From contig NZ_KI421511.1 of the NCBI RefSeq assembly GCF_000473265.1, positions 6,713,909-6,777,908 on the forward strand: a stretch of 64,000 nt of DNA. The letters are read 5' to 3'. This document shows positions 18,911 through 28,393 of this stretch, piece by piece. The position numbers were made by a program, and so were the translations under genes. Each line of letters opens with the position of its first letter. The first letter of the stretch is position 1. Under the pieces are notes generated by a model. It saw only the letters and a list, made by a program, of their open reading frames with translations. It did not search any database and was not told where the DNA came from. The DNA is from Amycolatopsis thermoflava N1165. Lineage in GTDB: Bacteria > Actinomycetota > Actinomycetes > Mycobacteriales > Pseudonocardiaceae.

Positions 18911-19318
18911 TCAAAGGACTGATTGCGACTGCGTCACCTTCGCGACGAGCTTGCCCGCGTCGTCGTGCAGCTCGGTTTCCACCACGACCACCTTGCGGCC
19001 GGCGTGCAGCGGGCGGGCGGTCGCGGTCACGTGCCCCTCGCGCACCCCGCGCAGGAAGTTCGTCTTCGACTCGATGGTCGAGGTGCCCTGTGCGCCTTCG
19101 GGCAGGTTGAGGAACGCGCACACCGCGCCGGTCGAGTCGGCCAGCGCCATCAGCGCGCCGCCGTGCAGCACCCCGCCGATCGTGCAGAGGGTGGCGTCCC
19201 AGGCGAGCCGCGCCCGCACCACGTCCTTCGAGTGCTCCAGCACCTCGATGCCGAGCCGCTCCGAGAACGGCATCGACTGGTGGAACAGCGCCGTCCCGGC
19301 CTCGTCGAGCTGAGTCAT
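18911..19318 (-). CDS. PaaI-family hotdog-fold thioesterase
   Basis: Small acyl-CoA thioesterase of 135 residues with one hotdog domain. The helix-start motif CTIGGVLHGGALMALADSTG (about residues 45-64) carries the HGG signature of the PaaI/YdiI branch, with the Asp of LADSTG as candidate catalytic acid. It follows the metallophosphoesterase by 9 bases on the same strand. Likely hydrolyses aryl- or medium-chain acyl-CoA esters; the precise substrate is unknown, though several CoA-catabolic genes surround it. Confidence 0.88.
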   Translation of the reverse strand: MTQLDEAGTALFHQSMPFSERLGIEVLEHSKDVVRARLAWDATLCTIGGVLHGGALMALADSTGAVCAFLNLPEGAQGTSTIESKTNFLRGVREGHVTATARPLHAGRKVVVVETELHDDAGKLVAKVTQSQSVL

Positions 19319-19327
19319 GATCCGTTC

Positions 19328-21046
19328 CTACCGCAAGGGGTGGACCAGCAACAACTCCGTGTTGTGGTCGGCCGCCGCGCCGGTGCGGGCCGGGTCGGCG
19401 TGCAGGTCGTTGAACGACAGCTCCCGGTACAGCGACGCCAGCGCGGACGGCGAGGTGTCGGCGTAGTCGGCCGAGTACGGGGCTTGCGCCTCGATCAGGG
19501 TGGTGAACAGCGACAACGTGCCGTCGGCGTTGTCCGCGACCTCGATCACCCGCGCGTGCTGCGGGAAGTCGATGTGGGACGCGGTGTTGATCTCCCAGAA
19601 CCCCTGGGCGGGGGTCGCGCCCGGCCGCGGCGTGATTCGGTTTTCGTGTGTGTGCCCGTTGACCCACGCCAGCACGTTCGGAAACCGGTGCAGGAGCGCG
19701 ACGAACGCGTCCCCGGTCAGGCGCGGTTCCAGCGGGTGGCGGGCGTCGGGCAGGACGTTGCCCATCGTGTCCGAGGTGTGGTGGCTGAACAGGATGAACA
19801 GCTCGTCGGTGACCGAGCGGGTGATCCGGTTGCCCCAGAAGTCGTAGTGGACCGAGCTGCCGCGCTTGAGCGTCTGCTCGACCCACAGGTACTGCCCGAG
19901 CCCGATCGAGCCGTCCGCGAACCCGGCGAGCGTCGTGGTGTCGAGGCTGATGCCGGTGATGCCCGGGGCGATGCGGAACGTGTAGTAGACGTCCACGCCG
20001 TCGGCGTTGGCGCCGGTGAAGCCGTGGCCTGCCGGGCCGGGCCCGGTGTTGGCGGGCTCGAGGTGCGCCCGCACGAACTCGGCTGTGGTGAACGGCCGTC
20101 GCCGCTCGTCCGGGGTGATCTCGCGGATCGTGCCGCTGCCGCCGAACAGCTCGGTGACCGGCACGCTCGCGCCCGGTGTCCGGATGGCCCGCGCCAGCTT
20201 CGCCGCGGTCCCGGAGTCCTTGCCGATCACCTTGTAGCGGCCGGTGTACCAGTGCGCCATCCCGGGCAGGTCCGGCAGGCTGCCGACGATGCTGTCGTCG
20301 TGGTTGCCGAACGTGCAGTACCACGGCACGTCGAGTCCCGCCGAGGTGAACGTGCGCGTGCCCGCGGTCAGGATGCCGGGCAGCACCGGGAACGCCGACC
20401 AGTCGCCGTCCACGCGGCGGTCCGGGTTCCAGTACAGCGGGTCGCCGGAGGCCTGCACGCCCTCGTAGACGTTCGGGTCGCCGGAGTTCGGGGTGACCTC
20501 GCCGCCGTTGAGCACGCCGAGGAACCAGCCGAGTTCGAGGTGCTCGTGGTTGTCGGTGTTGTCGCCGGTGGTCATCACGAAGTCCAGCGGCCGTCCGGTG
20601 AACGGCCCGCGCCGCAGGCTGTTCACCCGGTCGACGAGCGCGGCCGTGGCCGCCGAGCCGAGTGTCTCCTGTGGACGGTGGGCGGAGCCGATCAGCGGGT
20701 GCAGGTACTCGAACCGCGCCGGCGATTCGGAGTCGGTGATGTGCAGGTCGGTGAACTGGACGAACGCGGTGAGCGCCGTGCGTCGGTCGTCCCGGCCCGC
20801 CTTGCCCGCCGCCAGGTCCTCCCGCACCACCAGCGGCCAGCCCGGCCCGCCGGTCAGGCGCGTGTACGCCGCGGCGCCGTCCAGCGGCGTGGCGACACTC
20901 TCCAGCGTGGTGCCGGACGTGCCGACCGCGCGCCGGCTGCTTTCCCGTAGCGCCCGGTCGATCGCCTGCGCCGACGGTGCGCCGGCGACGAGCCCGAGCC
21001 CGGCCGCACCGGTCGCTGCCAGCACGTGCCGCCTGCTGATCCCCAT
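19328..21046 (-). CDS. Tat-exported metallophosphoesterase (TIGR03767-like)
   Basis: Predicted exported phosphoesterase of 572 residues. The N-terminus SRRHVLAATGAAGLGLVAG is a twin-arginine signal. Dimetal motifs appear in order: FTDLHI, TGDNTDNHEH, FGNHDDS, FSHHT and GHTHENRI. The length and the large insertions are those of an actinobacterial family of long metallophosphoesterases. It is followed closely by the thioesterase gene and preceded by a hairpin that separates it from the acyl-CoA ligase. The natural phosphoester is unknown. Confidence 0.85.
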   Translation of the reverse strand: MGISRRHVLAATGAAGLGLVAGAPSAQAIDRALRESSRRAVGTSGTTLESVATPLDGAAAYTRLTGGPGWPLVVREDLAAGKAGRDDRRTALTAFVQFTDLHITDSESPARFEYLHPLIGSAHRPQETLGSAATAALVDRVNSLRRGPFTGRPLDFVMTTGDNTDNHEHLELGWFLGVLNGGEVTPNSGDPNVYEGVQASGDPLYWNPDRRVDGDWSAFPVLPGILTAGTRTFTSAGLDVPWYCTFGNHDDSIVGSLPDLPGMAHWYTGRYKVIGKDSGTAAKLARAIRTPGASVPVTELFGGSGTIREITPDERRRPFTTAEFVRAHLEPANTGPGPAGHGFTGANADGVDVYYTFRIAPGITGISLDTTTLAGFADGSIGLGQYLWVEQTLKRGSSVHYDFWGNRITRSVTDELFILFSHHTSDTMGNVLPDARHPLEPRLTGDAFVALLHRFPNVLAWVNGHTHENRITPRPGATPAQGFWEINTASHIDFPQHARVIEVADNADGTLSLFTTLIEAQAPYSADYADTSPSALASLYRELSFNDLHADPARTGAAADHNTELLLVHPLR

Positions 21047-21065
21047 GCATCCCCCAGATGTGCGA

Positions 21066-21099
21066 AGGCCACCCGCATCGAAGCAGACGCGGGTGGCCT
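21066..21099 (-). terminator. Hairpin terminator after the acyl-CoA ligase
   Basis: Perfect 11-bp inverted repeat (21066-21076 / 21089-21099) around a 12-base loop, 12 bases past the stop of the ligase gene and 20 bases ahead of the metallophosphoesterase start. Confidence 0.75.
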
Positions 21100-21110
21100 C
21101 CGGGTGAACG

Positions 21111-22733
<1,623 letters not shown>

Positions 22734-22992
22734 GGGCACTCCCGCGCGGTGAAGTTCGGCGTTGAACGTGTTGCGGTCACTCTAAGTGGAAGACACCGTT
22801 GGTTGCCAGGACTGATCGCACCCGCCCCGACCGGGGGTTTCCTCGCGTGTCGGTGTCGCGGCATCAGCCCAGGTGGCGTTTACTGGGCGCGTGGACCAGA
22901 CGGCCTGGCCAGCGCTTGCACGAGCAAGCACCTCGCTGGGTGCCAGCCGTCGCCGCGAGAGCGGATATCCGACACACGGAAGGACTACTACG

Positions 22993-23304
22993 TTGGCTCT
23001 GCCCACGTTGACCCCGGAGCAGCGTGCGGAGGCCCTGGCCAAGGCGGCCGAGGCCCGGAAGGCTCGCTCCGAGCTGCTCGCGTCGATCAAGTCCGGTCAG
23101 CAGTCCATCGACACGGTGCTGTCGAAGGCCAAGGACGACAAGACGATCGGCAAGACCAAGGTCACCCAGCTGCTGAAGGCGGTTCCCGGGCTCGGCGCCG
23201 TCAAGGTGGCCGCGCTCCTGGAGAAGGCCGGGATCGACCCGGACCGGCGGGCCGGCGGACTCGGCGAGCGCCAGCGCGCGGCATTGATCGACGCCCTCAA
23301 GTAA
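22993..23304 (+). CDS. mihF: Integration host factor, actinobacterial type (mIHF/sIHF), TTG start
   Basis: Small basic nucleoid protein of 103 residues that binds and bends DNA. The opening ALPTLTPEQRAEALAKAAEARKAR and the helix-two-turns-helix region KVTQLLKAVPGLGAVKVAALLEKAGI, then GLGERQRAAL, match the mIHF/sIHF family. No ATG fits: the TTG at 22993 gives the family N-terminus and has GGAAGGA (22978-22984) 8 bases upstream. In most actinobacteria mihF lies just before gmk; here it precedes isochorismate synthase, so it may be a second copy. The 250-bp upstream gap holds a GCTTGC-4-GCAAGC inverted repeat (22914-22929). Confidence 0.85.
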   Translation: MALPTLTPEQRAEALAKAAEARKARSELLASIKSGQQSIDTVLSKAKDDKTIGKTKVTQLLKAVPGLGAVKVAALLEKAGIDPDRRAGGLGERQRAALIDALK

Positions 23305-23385
23305 CCGTTTCCGCAGGTCGGCGGCGAAGTGTTGCGCCCGTGACACTTGCGCTCGCCGCCGCCTGAGCGGGAGCACAATGGGTGT

Positions 23386-24513
23386 GTGGATGCCAGGGAG
23401 ACGCTCGAGGAGTACACGCCAGGCGACTTCTACTTCGCCACCTCACGGCACACGATCTTCGGGTCCGGCTCCCGGCTGACCTTCACCGGCACCGACGTGC
23501 CGGCACTCGGTGACGCGGTCCCGGCCGCTCTGGCCGGGACCCCGGGGTCGCTCGCGGTCGGTGTCCTGCCGTTCGACACCACCGCGACGCCCGGGCACCT
23601 CGTCGTGCCCGAGGCGGTCCAGGTGGCCGCCCCGGCGCACCCCGCGGCCGCCGATCTGCCGCGGATGACCGTGGACGGTCCGGACGTCGTCCGGGCCGTG
23701 CCCGAACCGGTCGACCACGCCGAGGCGGTCGCCCGCGCCGTCCGGGCCCTGTCCGACCGCGGTATGCGCAAGGTCGTGCTCGCCCGCGCCCTCGACCTGG
23801 AGTTCTCCGGCGAGGTGCCGGTCAAGGCCGTGCTGCACAACCTGGTCAAGGACAACCCGCACGGCTACACGTTCGCCGCGGCCCTGCCCGGCGGGCGGTC
23901 CCTCATCGGCGCGACGCCGGAGCTGCTGCTGTCCCGCAGCGGGCGCCGCGTCGTGTCGCACCCGCACGCCGGGTCCGCGCCGCGCTCGGCCGACCCGGTC
24001 ACCGACCGGGAGAACGCCGAACGGCTGGCGGCCTCGCGCAAGGACCACGTCGAGCACGCGGTCCTGACCGAGGCGATCGTCGAGACGCTGCGGCCGTTCT
24101 GCCGTGACCTGCACGTGCCGCGGACCCCGTCGCTCGTGTCGACGCCCACGATGTGGCACCTGAGCACCATGGTGACGGGCGAGCTGACCGACCCGGACGT
24201 GACGGCGCTGCACCTGGCCGGTGCGCTGCACCCGACGCCCGCCATCTGCGGCTCGCCTACCGAGGACGCCCGGCAGCTGGTCGGCGAACTGGAGCCGTTC
24301 GACCGCGGGTACTACGCCGGAACGGTCGGCTGGATGGACGCCAACGGCGACGGCGAATGGGCGGTGTCGATCCGCTGCGCCGAGGTGTCCGCGTCGCGGT
24401 TGCGGTTGTACGCCGGCGGGGGGATCGTGCCGGCGTCCGACCCGAAGGCCGAGCTGGACGAGACGTCCGCGAAGTTCCAGACGCTGCTGCGGGCTATGGG
24501 CTTGGAGCTGTAG
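23386..24513 (+). CDS. Isochorismate synthase
   Basis: Chorismate-utilising enzyme of 375 residues converting chorismate to isochorismate, the first step toward 2,3-dihydroxybenzoate, salicylate or menaquinone. Seen: KVVLARALDLEF (general base Lys region), HAGSAPRSADP, SRKDHVEHAVLTEAI, HPTPAICGSPTEDA and the C-terminal GGGIVPASDPKAELDET Mg-binding stretch. The PTPAICG form fits isochorismate synthases rather than anthranilate synthases. GTG start at 23386. It converges with, and overlaps by 20 bases, a phosphopantetheinyl transferase, which hints at catechol siderophore biosynthesis, but no NRPS or entA/B/E homologues are in the window. Confidence 0.88.
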   Translation: MDARETLEEYTPGDFYFATSRHTIFGSGSRLTFTGTDVPALGDAVPAALAGTPGSLAVGVLPFDTTATPGHLVVPEAVQVAAPAHPAAADLPRMTVDGPDVVRAVPEPVDHAEAVARAVRALSDRGMRKVVLARALDLEFSGEVPVKAVLHNLVKDNPHGYTFAAALPGGRSLIGATPELLLSRSGRRVVSHPHAGSAPRSADPVTDRENAERLAASRKDHVEHAVLTEAIVETLRPFCRDLHVPRTPSLVSTPTMWHLSTMVTGELTDPDVTALHLAGALHPTPAICGSPTEDARQLVGELEPFDRGYYAGTVGWMDANGDGEWAVSIRCAEVSASRLRLYAGGGIVPASDPKAELDETSAKFQTLLRAMGLEL

Positions 24514-25198
24514 GGCTCCACCAGCGCTCGGTGACCTTCAACTCGTCGTCGCTCAGTACGGCGATCGCCGCGCGGTAGCCCTCGCCCGGGTCCAGGTCGG
24601 CCAGCCTGGCGCGCGCCGGGTCCAGCGCCGGATCCGCGGACGCGACCAGGCGGGGCGGTTCGCCAGGGCCGGCCAGCGTGATGCTCCGCAGCGGGATCTT
24701 CAGCCCGCGCCCGGTGGCCTTCATCAGCGCCTCCTTGCCGGTCCAGTACCGGAAGAACGCGGCCACCCGCTCGACGTCGGTGAGGCCGTCCAGCGCGGCC
24801 ACCTCCGTCTCGTTCAGCGCGTAGGCGATCAGCGAGTCCTCGGCGCGGCGGGTGGCCGTCTCGACGTCGAGGCCCACCGGAACGCCGCTGGTCACGGCGA
24901 CCCCGATCCGCTCGCCGGAGTGCGAGATGGACAGGTCGAACCCGGCGTCCGGCACCCGCGGCCTGCCGTGGGGCTTGCCGCAGTCGTCGCAGGTCGCGTC
25001 GAAGGACACGTCGTCGGGTGCGCGGCCGAGCAGGTCGGCGGCGACCGTCTTGGCCAGCACCCGACCGGTGAGGAACCGCCGCTGGTCGATCTCCTTCCGG
25101 TAGCCGCCGTGCCTGCCGCGCTCCACGTCGTCCAGCAGGTCGAGGTACCGGGGCTCGTTCGGCAGCGGAACCGCCCACCACACCGCGCACTCGATCAC
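24494..25198 (-). CDS. 4'-phosphopantetheinyl transferase (Sfp/EntD type)
   Basis: Transfers phosphopantetheine from CoA to carrier proteins of NRPS, PKS or fatty-acid systems. The 234-residue product has the two diagnostic motifs: GVPVGLDVET (Mg-binding Asp) and FFRYWTGKEALMKATGRGL (WxxKEA). CDDCGKPHGRP and FDLSISHSG upstream are also standard. The GTG at 25198 is used because GGGGG immediately precedes it, and the longer frame would run into the hydrolase promoter. It overlaps the isochorismate synthase tail by 20 bases on the opposite strand. Confidence 0.9.
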   Translation of the reverse strand: MIECAVWWAVPLPNEPRYLDLLDDVERGRHGGYRKEIDQRRFLTGRVLAKTVAADLLGRAPDDVSFDATCDDCGKPHGRPRVPDAGFDLSISHSGERIGVAVTSGVPVGLDVETATRRAEDSLIAYALNETEVAALDGLTDVERVAAFFRYWTGKEALMKATGRGLKIPLRSITLAGPGEPPRLVASADPALDPARARLADLDPGEGYRAAIAVLSDDELKVTERWWSPTAPSP

Positions 25199-25265
25199 GC
25201 CCCCAAACCTACGCGGTGCGCGAACACGGGCGCGAACAGCGGATCTCCGCCCTACGTTGACCACC

Positions 25266-26111
25266 ATGAACGTGGTTCGCGTCAACGGGGCAGACCTGGT
25301 CTACGACGAGGCGGGCGCAGGCCCGCCGGTGGTCTTCGTGCACGCCGGAGCGGCCGACCGGCGCATGTGGGCCGCACAGTTCGACGGGCTCGCCGGCACC
25401 CATCGGGTGATCCGCTACGACCAGCGCGGCTTCGGTGAGTCCGCGGACGCGGCCGGCGACCACTGCCACTACGAGGACCTCCTCGGGCTGATGGACGCGC
25501 TCGGCGTCGACCGGGCGGCCCTGGTCGGCTGCTCGATGGGCGGGTCGTACGCGCTGGAGGCCGCGCTCGCGGCGCCGGACCGGGTGAGCGGCCTGGTGCT
25601 GATCTGCTCGGGGCTGTCCGGCCACGAGTGGCCGGAGTCGATGCGCGCCCGTGCCGCCCGCGACGTGCACAGCGCGGTGCCCGCCGAGCGGCTGCGCGCC
25701 TACGCGGCGCGGACCCGCGAGCCCGACCCGGCCGACGTCGAGGCGATGGCGCTGGCCCAGGCGCGGTTCCTGGTGCCGGAACCGTCCGAGCTCGTCCTCG
25801 ACATGCTCCGCGACGTCTTCCGGCGGACCTGGACCGGGCCGCAGCGGACCGAACGGCATTTGGAACCGGGCCCCGCCGGCCAGCTGGGCGAGGTGGTGGC
25901 ACCCACGCTGGTGGTCAACGGCCTCCTCGACGTGCCGGAGATCCAGGAGGTGTCCGGCCTGCTCAGCACGGGTATCGCCGGAGCACGGCGGCTCGACCTG
26001 CCGGACGCCGGTCACCTCCCGCCGGTCGAGCGGCCGGACCGGGTCACGGCCGCGCTGCGCGGGTTCCTCACCGAACTCCATTCCGGGAACGGGCCGCGTG
26101 CGCTAGCCTGA
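25266..26111 (+). CDS. Alpha/beta-fold hydrolase
   Basis: Serine hydrolase of 281 residues. The oxyanion region is VVFVHAGAADRRMW, the nucleophile elbow GCSMGGSYAL (Ser near 90), and the catalytic His is in DAGHLPPVERPD near the C-terminus. ATG at 25266 is preferred to a TTG three codons before. It lies 67 bases from the divergent phosphopantetheinyl transferase and 33 bases before the acyl-CoA dehydrogenase, though a candidate operator sits in that second gap. Esterase, lactonase or C-C hydrolase activity cannot be distinguished. Confidence 0.87.
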   Translation: MNVVRVNGADLVYDEAGAGPPVVFVHAGAADRRMWAAQFDGLAGTHRVIRYDQRGFGESADAAGDHCHYEDLLGLMDALGVDRAALVGCSMGGSYALEAALAAPDRVSGLVLICSGLSGHEWPESMRARAARDVHSAVPAERLRAYAARTREPDPADVEAMALAQARFLVPEPSELVLDMLRDVFRRTWTGPQRTERHLEPGPAGQLGEVVAPTLVVNGLLDVPEIQEVSGLLSTGIAGARRLDLPDAGHLPPVERPDRVTAALRGFLTELHSGNGPRALA

Positions 26112-26115
26112 CAGG

Positions 26116-26129
26116 TAAGCAAGCGCTTA
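26116..26129. promoter_or_regulatory. KstR2-like operator candidate upstream of acyl-CoA dehydrogenase
   Basis: TAAGC-AAGC-GCTTA palindrome, 15 bases before the start ATG. It agrees with the KstR2 consensus AnCAAGnnCTTGnT except for A in place of the last G. A KstR2-like TetR is encoded 1.6 kb downstream (27752-28393). Confidence 0.5.
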
Positions 26130-26144
26130 GTAGGAGGGCCGACG

Positions 26145-27314
26145 ATGGACTTCAGCTTGAGCACCGAAGAGCGGGAAGTGCGCGACTGGGTGCGCACGTT
26201 CGTGCAGCGTGAGCTGATGCCGCTCGAACAGGAGGTGCTGCGCCGCGAACGCCGCGGCGAACCCGGCCTCACCTCGGACGAGCTGACCGCGCTGCAGCTC
26301 AAGGCGAAGGAGTCCGGCTTCTGGGGCGTGCAGACCCCGGAGGAGTACGGCGGCATGGGCCTGTCGGCCGTGATGACCGCGCTGCTGGAGGCCGAGCTCG
26401 GCCGCACCTTCGTGCCCTTCCGCTTCGGCGGCGCGGCGGACAACATCCTGTTCCACGCCAACGACGAGCAGAAGGAGCGCTACCTGCTCCCGACGATCTC
26501 CGGCGAGCGCAAGTCGTGCTTCGCGATCACCGAGCCGGGCGCCGGCTCCGACGCGAAGAACATCCGCACCTCGGCCCGCAAGGACGGCGCGGACTGGATC
26601 ATCAACGGCGAGAAGACGTTCATCACCGGCGGCAACGAGGCCGACTTCGTGATGGTGTTCGCGGTCACCGACCCGGAGAAGGGCGCGGGCGGCGGCGTCA
26701 CCTGCTTCCTCGTGGACCGGGACATGGGCTGGAAGTCCGAGCCGATCGACACCATGGGCGAGTGGGGCCCGGCGTCGCTGGTGTTCGACAACGTGCGCGT
26801 CCCGGAGAGCCAGATCCTCGGCGAGGAGGGCCAGGGCTTCGCGCTGGCGATGCAGTGGATCGGCCGCGGCCGCTACCTGCTGCCCGCCCGCGCGATCGGG
26901 TCGTGCGAGCGGCTCATTTCGATGGCGATCGAGCACGCCAACACGCGTGAGACGTTCGGGGCGCCGATCGCGACCCGGCAGGCGATCCAGTGGATGATCG
27001 CGGACTCCGGGGTGGAGCTGGAAGCGCTGCGCTGGCTGGTGCTGCACGCGGCCTGGCAGGTCGATTCCGGAATGGACTCCCGCCACGCGCAGTCGATCGC
27101 GAAGCTGTACGGCGGCATCAAGGCCAACGAGATCGTCGACCGCGTGCTGCAGATCCACGGTGGCATGGGCTACACGCGGGAGCTGCCGATCGAGCGGTGG
27201 TACCGCGAGCTGCGCCTGCTGCGCATCTACGAGGGCACGGACGAGATCCAGCGCCGCACGATCGCCCGGAACCTGTTGAAGGGGCACGTCAAGATCGGCG
27301 GCGCGCTGGGTTGA
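26145..27314 (+). CDS. Acyl-CoA dehydrogenase
   Basis: FAD-linked dehydrogenase of 389 residues. Blocks seen: FAITEPGAGSDAKNIRT, WIINGEKTFITGGNEADF, RETFGAPIATRQAIQW, QIHGGMGYTRELPIERWYR and YEGTDEIQRRTIARNLL (catalytic Glu region). GGAGG is 7 bases ahead of the ATG. The palindrome 15 bases upstream suggests control by a KstR2-like regulator, so it may act in ring-derived or fatty acyl-CoA breakdown together with the hydratase/ligase operon downstream on the other strand (inference). A strong terminator follows. Confidence 0.92.
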   Translation: MDFSLSTEEREVRDWVRTFVQRELMPLEQEVLRRERRGEPGLTSDELTALQLKAKESGFWGVQTPEEYGGMGLSAVMTALLEAELGRTFVPFRFGGAADNILFHANDEQKERYLLPTISGERKSCFAITEPGAGSDAKNIRTSARKDGADWIINGEKTFITGGNEADFVMVFAVTDPEKGAGGGVTCFLVDRDMGWKSEPIDTMGEWGPASLVFDNVRVPESQILGEEGQGFALAMQWIGRGRYLLPARAIGSCERLISMAIEHANTRETFGAPIATRQAIQWMIADSGVELEALRWLVLHAAWQVDSGMDSRHAQSIAKLYGGIKANEIVDRVLQIHGGMGYTRELPIERWYRELRLLRIYEGTDEIQRRTIARNLLKGHVKIGGALG

Positions 27315-27320
27315 GAACAA

Positions 27321-27364
27321 CCCTCAGGGCCGCCCCCGGAAAGTTCCGGAGGCGGCCCCGAGGG
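27321..27364. terminator. Strong hairpin terminator between convergent genes
   Basis: Long, slightly interrupted inverted repeat: CCCTC-A-GGGCCGCC on the left pairs with GGCGGCCC-CGAGGG on the right around an inner CCGGA-AAGT-TCCGG. It begins 7 bases after the acyl-CoA dehydrogenase stop and ends 15 bases from the stop of the converging gene. Confidence 0.85.
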
Positions 27365-27378
27365 ATCTGACAACTGAC

Positions 27379-27708
27379 TCAGGATTCGTTGGCGGCGTCC
27401 CGCAGTGCGCGCGGCGCCCCGGCCAGGTCCTCCTCGTTGCAGAGGAGCTTCAGGTCGTAGTACGGCGCGCCTTCGCGGTCGTCGTAGTCGAGGTGGATGG
27501 AGACCACATCCACCGGCTCGCCCAGCCACTCCTGTGCCGACCTGAGCCAGTGCGCGCAGCGCTCGAGCGCGGTGGGCAGGTCGTCGTCACGGAACTGGAC
27601 GGGGCGGTAGGGCACATCGTGTACATGATCCTGAGGGTGGGACGGTGCAGGGAGGCCCAGTGCGAGACCCTGCTCATCCAATTCCAGTTGGATCGTTCGC
27701 TCAGTCAC
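27379..27708 (-). CDS. Conserved-looking acidic hypothetical protein
   Basis: I do not recognise this 109-residue protein. It is acidic, soluble, with no signal peptide or membrane segment; features are HVHDVPYRPVQFRDDDLPTAL, an amphipathic CAHWLRSAQEWLG helix and a DVVSIHLDYDDREGAPYYDL strand pair. Start GTG at 27708 is preferred because codons upstream lose coding character; the SD is weak. It stands alone between two terminators or gene ends, 43 bases after the TetR stop, and could be the last gene of that operon. Confidence 0.65.
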   Translation of the reverse strand: MTERTIQLELDEQGLALGLPAPSHPQDHVHDVPYRPVQFRDDDLPTALERCAHWLRSAQEWLGEPVDVVSIHLDYDDREGAPYYDLKLLCNEEDLAGAPRALRDAANES

Positions 27709-27751
27709 CCTTCGAGGGTCCCTCAGCCCGGCCGAGTCGGCAAGACCCCAG

Positions 27752-28393
27752 CTAGGGCCGTATGCGCCACACCTCGGCGGCGACCTCCCGGGCCCGTTCG
27801 GCACCCTGCTCGCCGGGGAGCGCCGGGCTTCCCAGCATGCGCAGCGCGAGCTGGGCATATCGGGCGGCGAGGCGGTCCAGCGGCAGTGGACCGCGTGGTG
27901 AGTACCAGCGGGCGACGCCGGTGCACATCTCCAGCAGGGCGAGCCTGGTCACGGCCGGTTCCGGGGCGTCGAACACGCCCGCCGAGACGCCCTTGCCGAT
28001 GGTGTCGGCCCAGATCGCTTCGTACTCGTCCCGCAGCGCCACGATCCGCCGCCGCGCGGGCCGGGACAGGGCGCTGACCTCGTTGTCCACCACGCGGGTC
28101 TCGTCCGGCTGGGCGGCGTGGGCCATGACGTGCAGGGTGACCAGGGCGGACAGCGCGTCGGCCGGGTCGTCGACGGTGTCCAGCGCCCGGCGCGCGGCCA
28201 GCAGGAGCCGGTCCAGGCACTCCCGCATGATGTCGACGAGCAGGTCCTCCTTGGTGCCCATGTAGTGGTAGAGGCTCGCGCTGGAGATCCTGGCGGCCTG
28301 GGCCAGGTCGCGGATGCCGGTGCCGTGGAACCCCTTGGCGGCGAACAGCTTGACCGCGGCGCGGCGGACGCGTTGCTCGGTGGTCAGAGCCAT
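27752..28393 (-). CDS. TetR/AcrR regulator, KstR2-like
   Basis: TetR-type repressor of 213 residues. HTH: GTGIRDLAQAARISSASLYHYMGTKEDLLVDIM. The C-terminal VARWYSPRGPLPLDRLAARYAQLALRML resembles the end of KstR2, whose ligands are CoA thioesters of sterol ring fragments. The start overlaps the ligase stop by 10 bases, so it is the last gene of the hydratase-ligase-TetR operon. A KstR2-like palindrome at 26116 is its best candidate site in the window. Confidence 0.87.
   Translation of the reverse strand: MALTTEQRVRRAAVKLFAAKGFHGTGIRDLAQAARISSASLYHYMGTKEDLLVDIMRECLDRLLLAARRALDTVDDPADALSALVTLHVMAHAAQPDETRVVDNEVSALSRPARRRIVALRDEYEAIWADTIGKGVSAGVFDAPEPAVTRLALLEMCTGVARWYSPRGPLPLDRLAARYAQLALRMLGSPALPGEQGAERAREVAAEVWRIRP

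Noticed and set aside
22873-23304. Longer 143-residue version of the integration host factor starting at an ATG
   Set aside because: The extra 40 residues look non-coding and are absent from the family; the TTG with a good SD restores the family N-terminus.
23386-25198. Complete siderophore biosynthetic cluster
   Set aside because: Only isochorismate synthase and a phosphopantetheinyl transferase are present; neighbours are unrelated.
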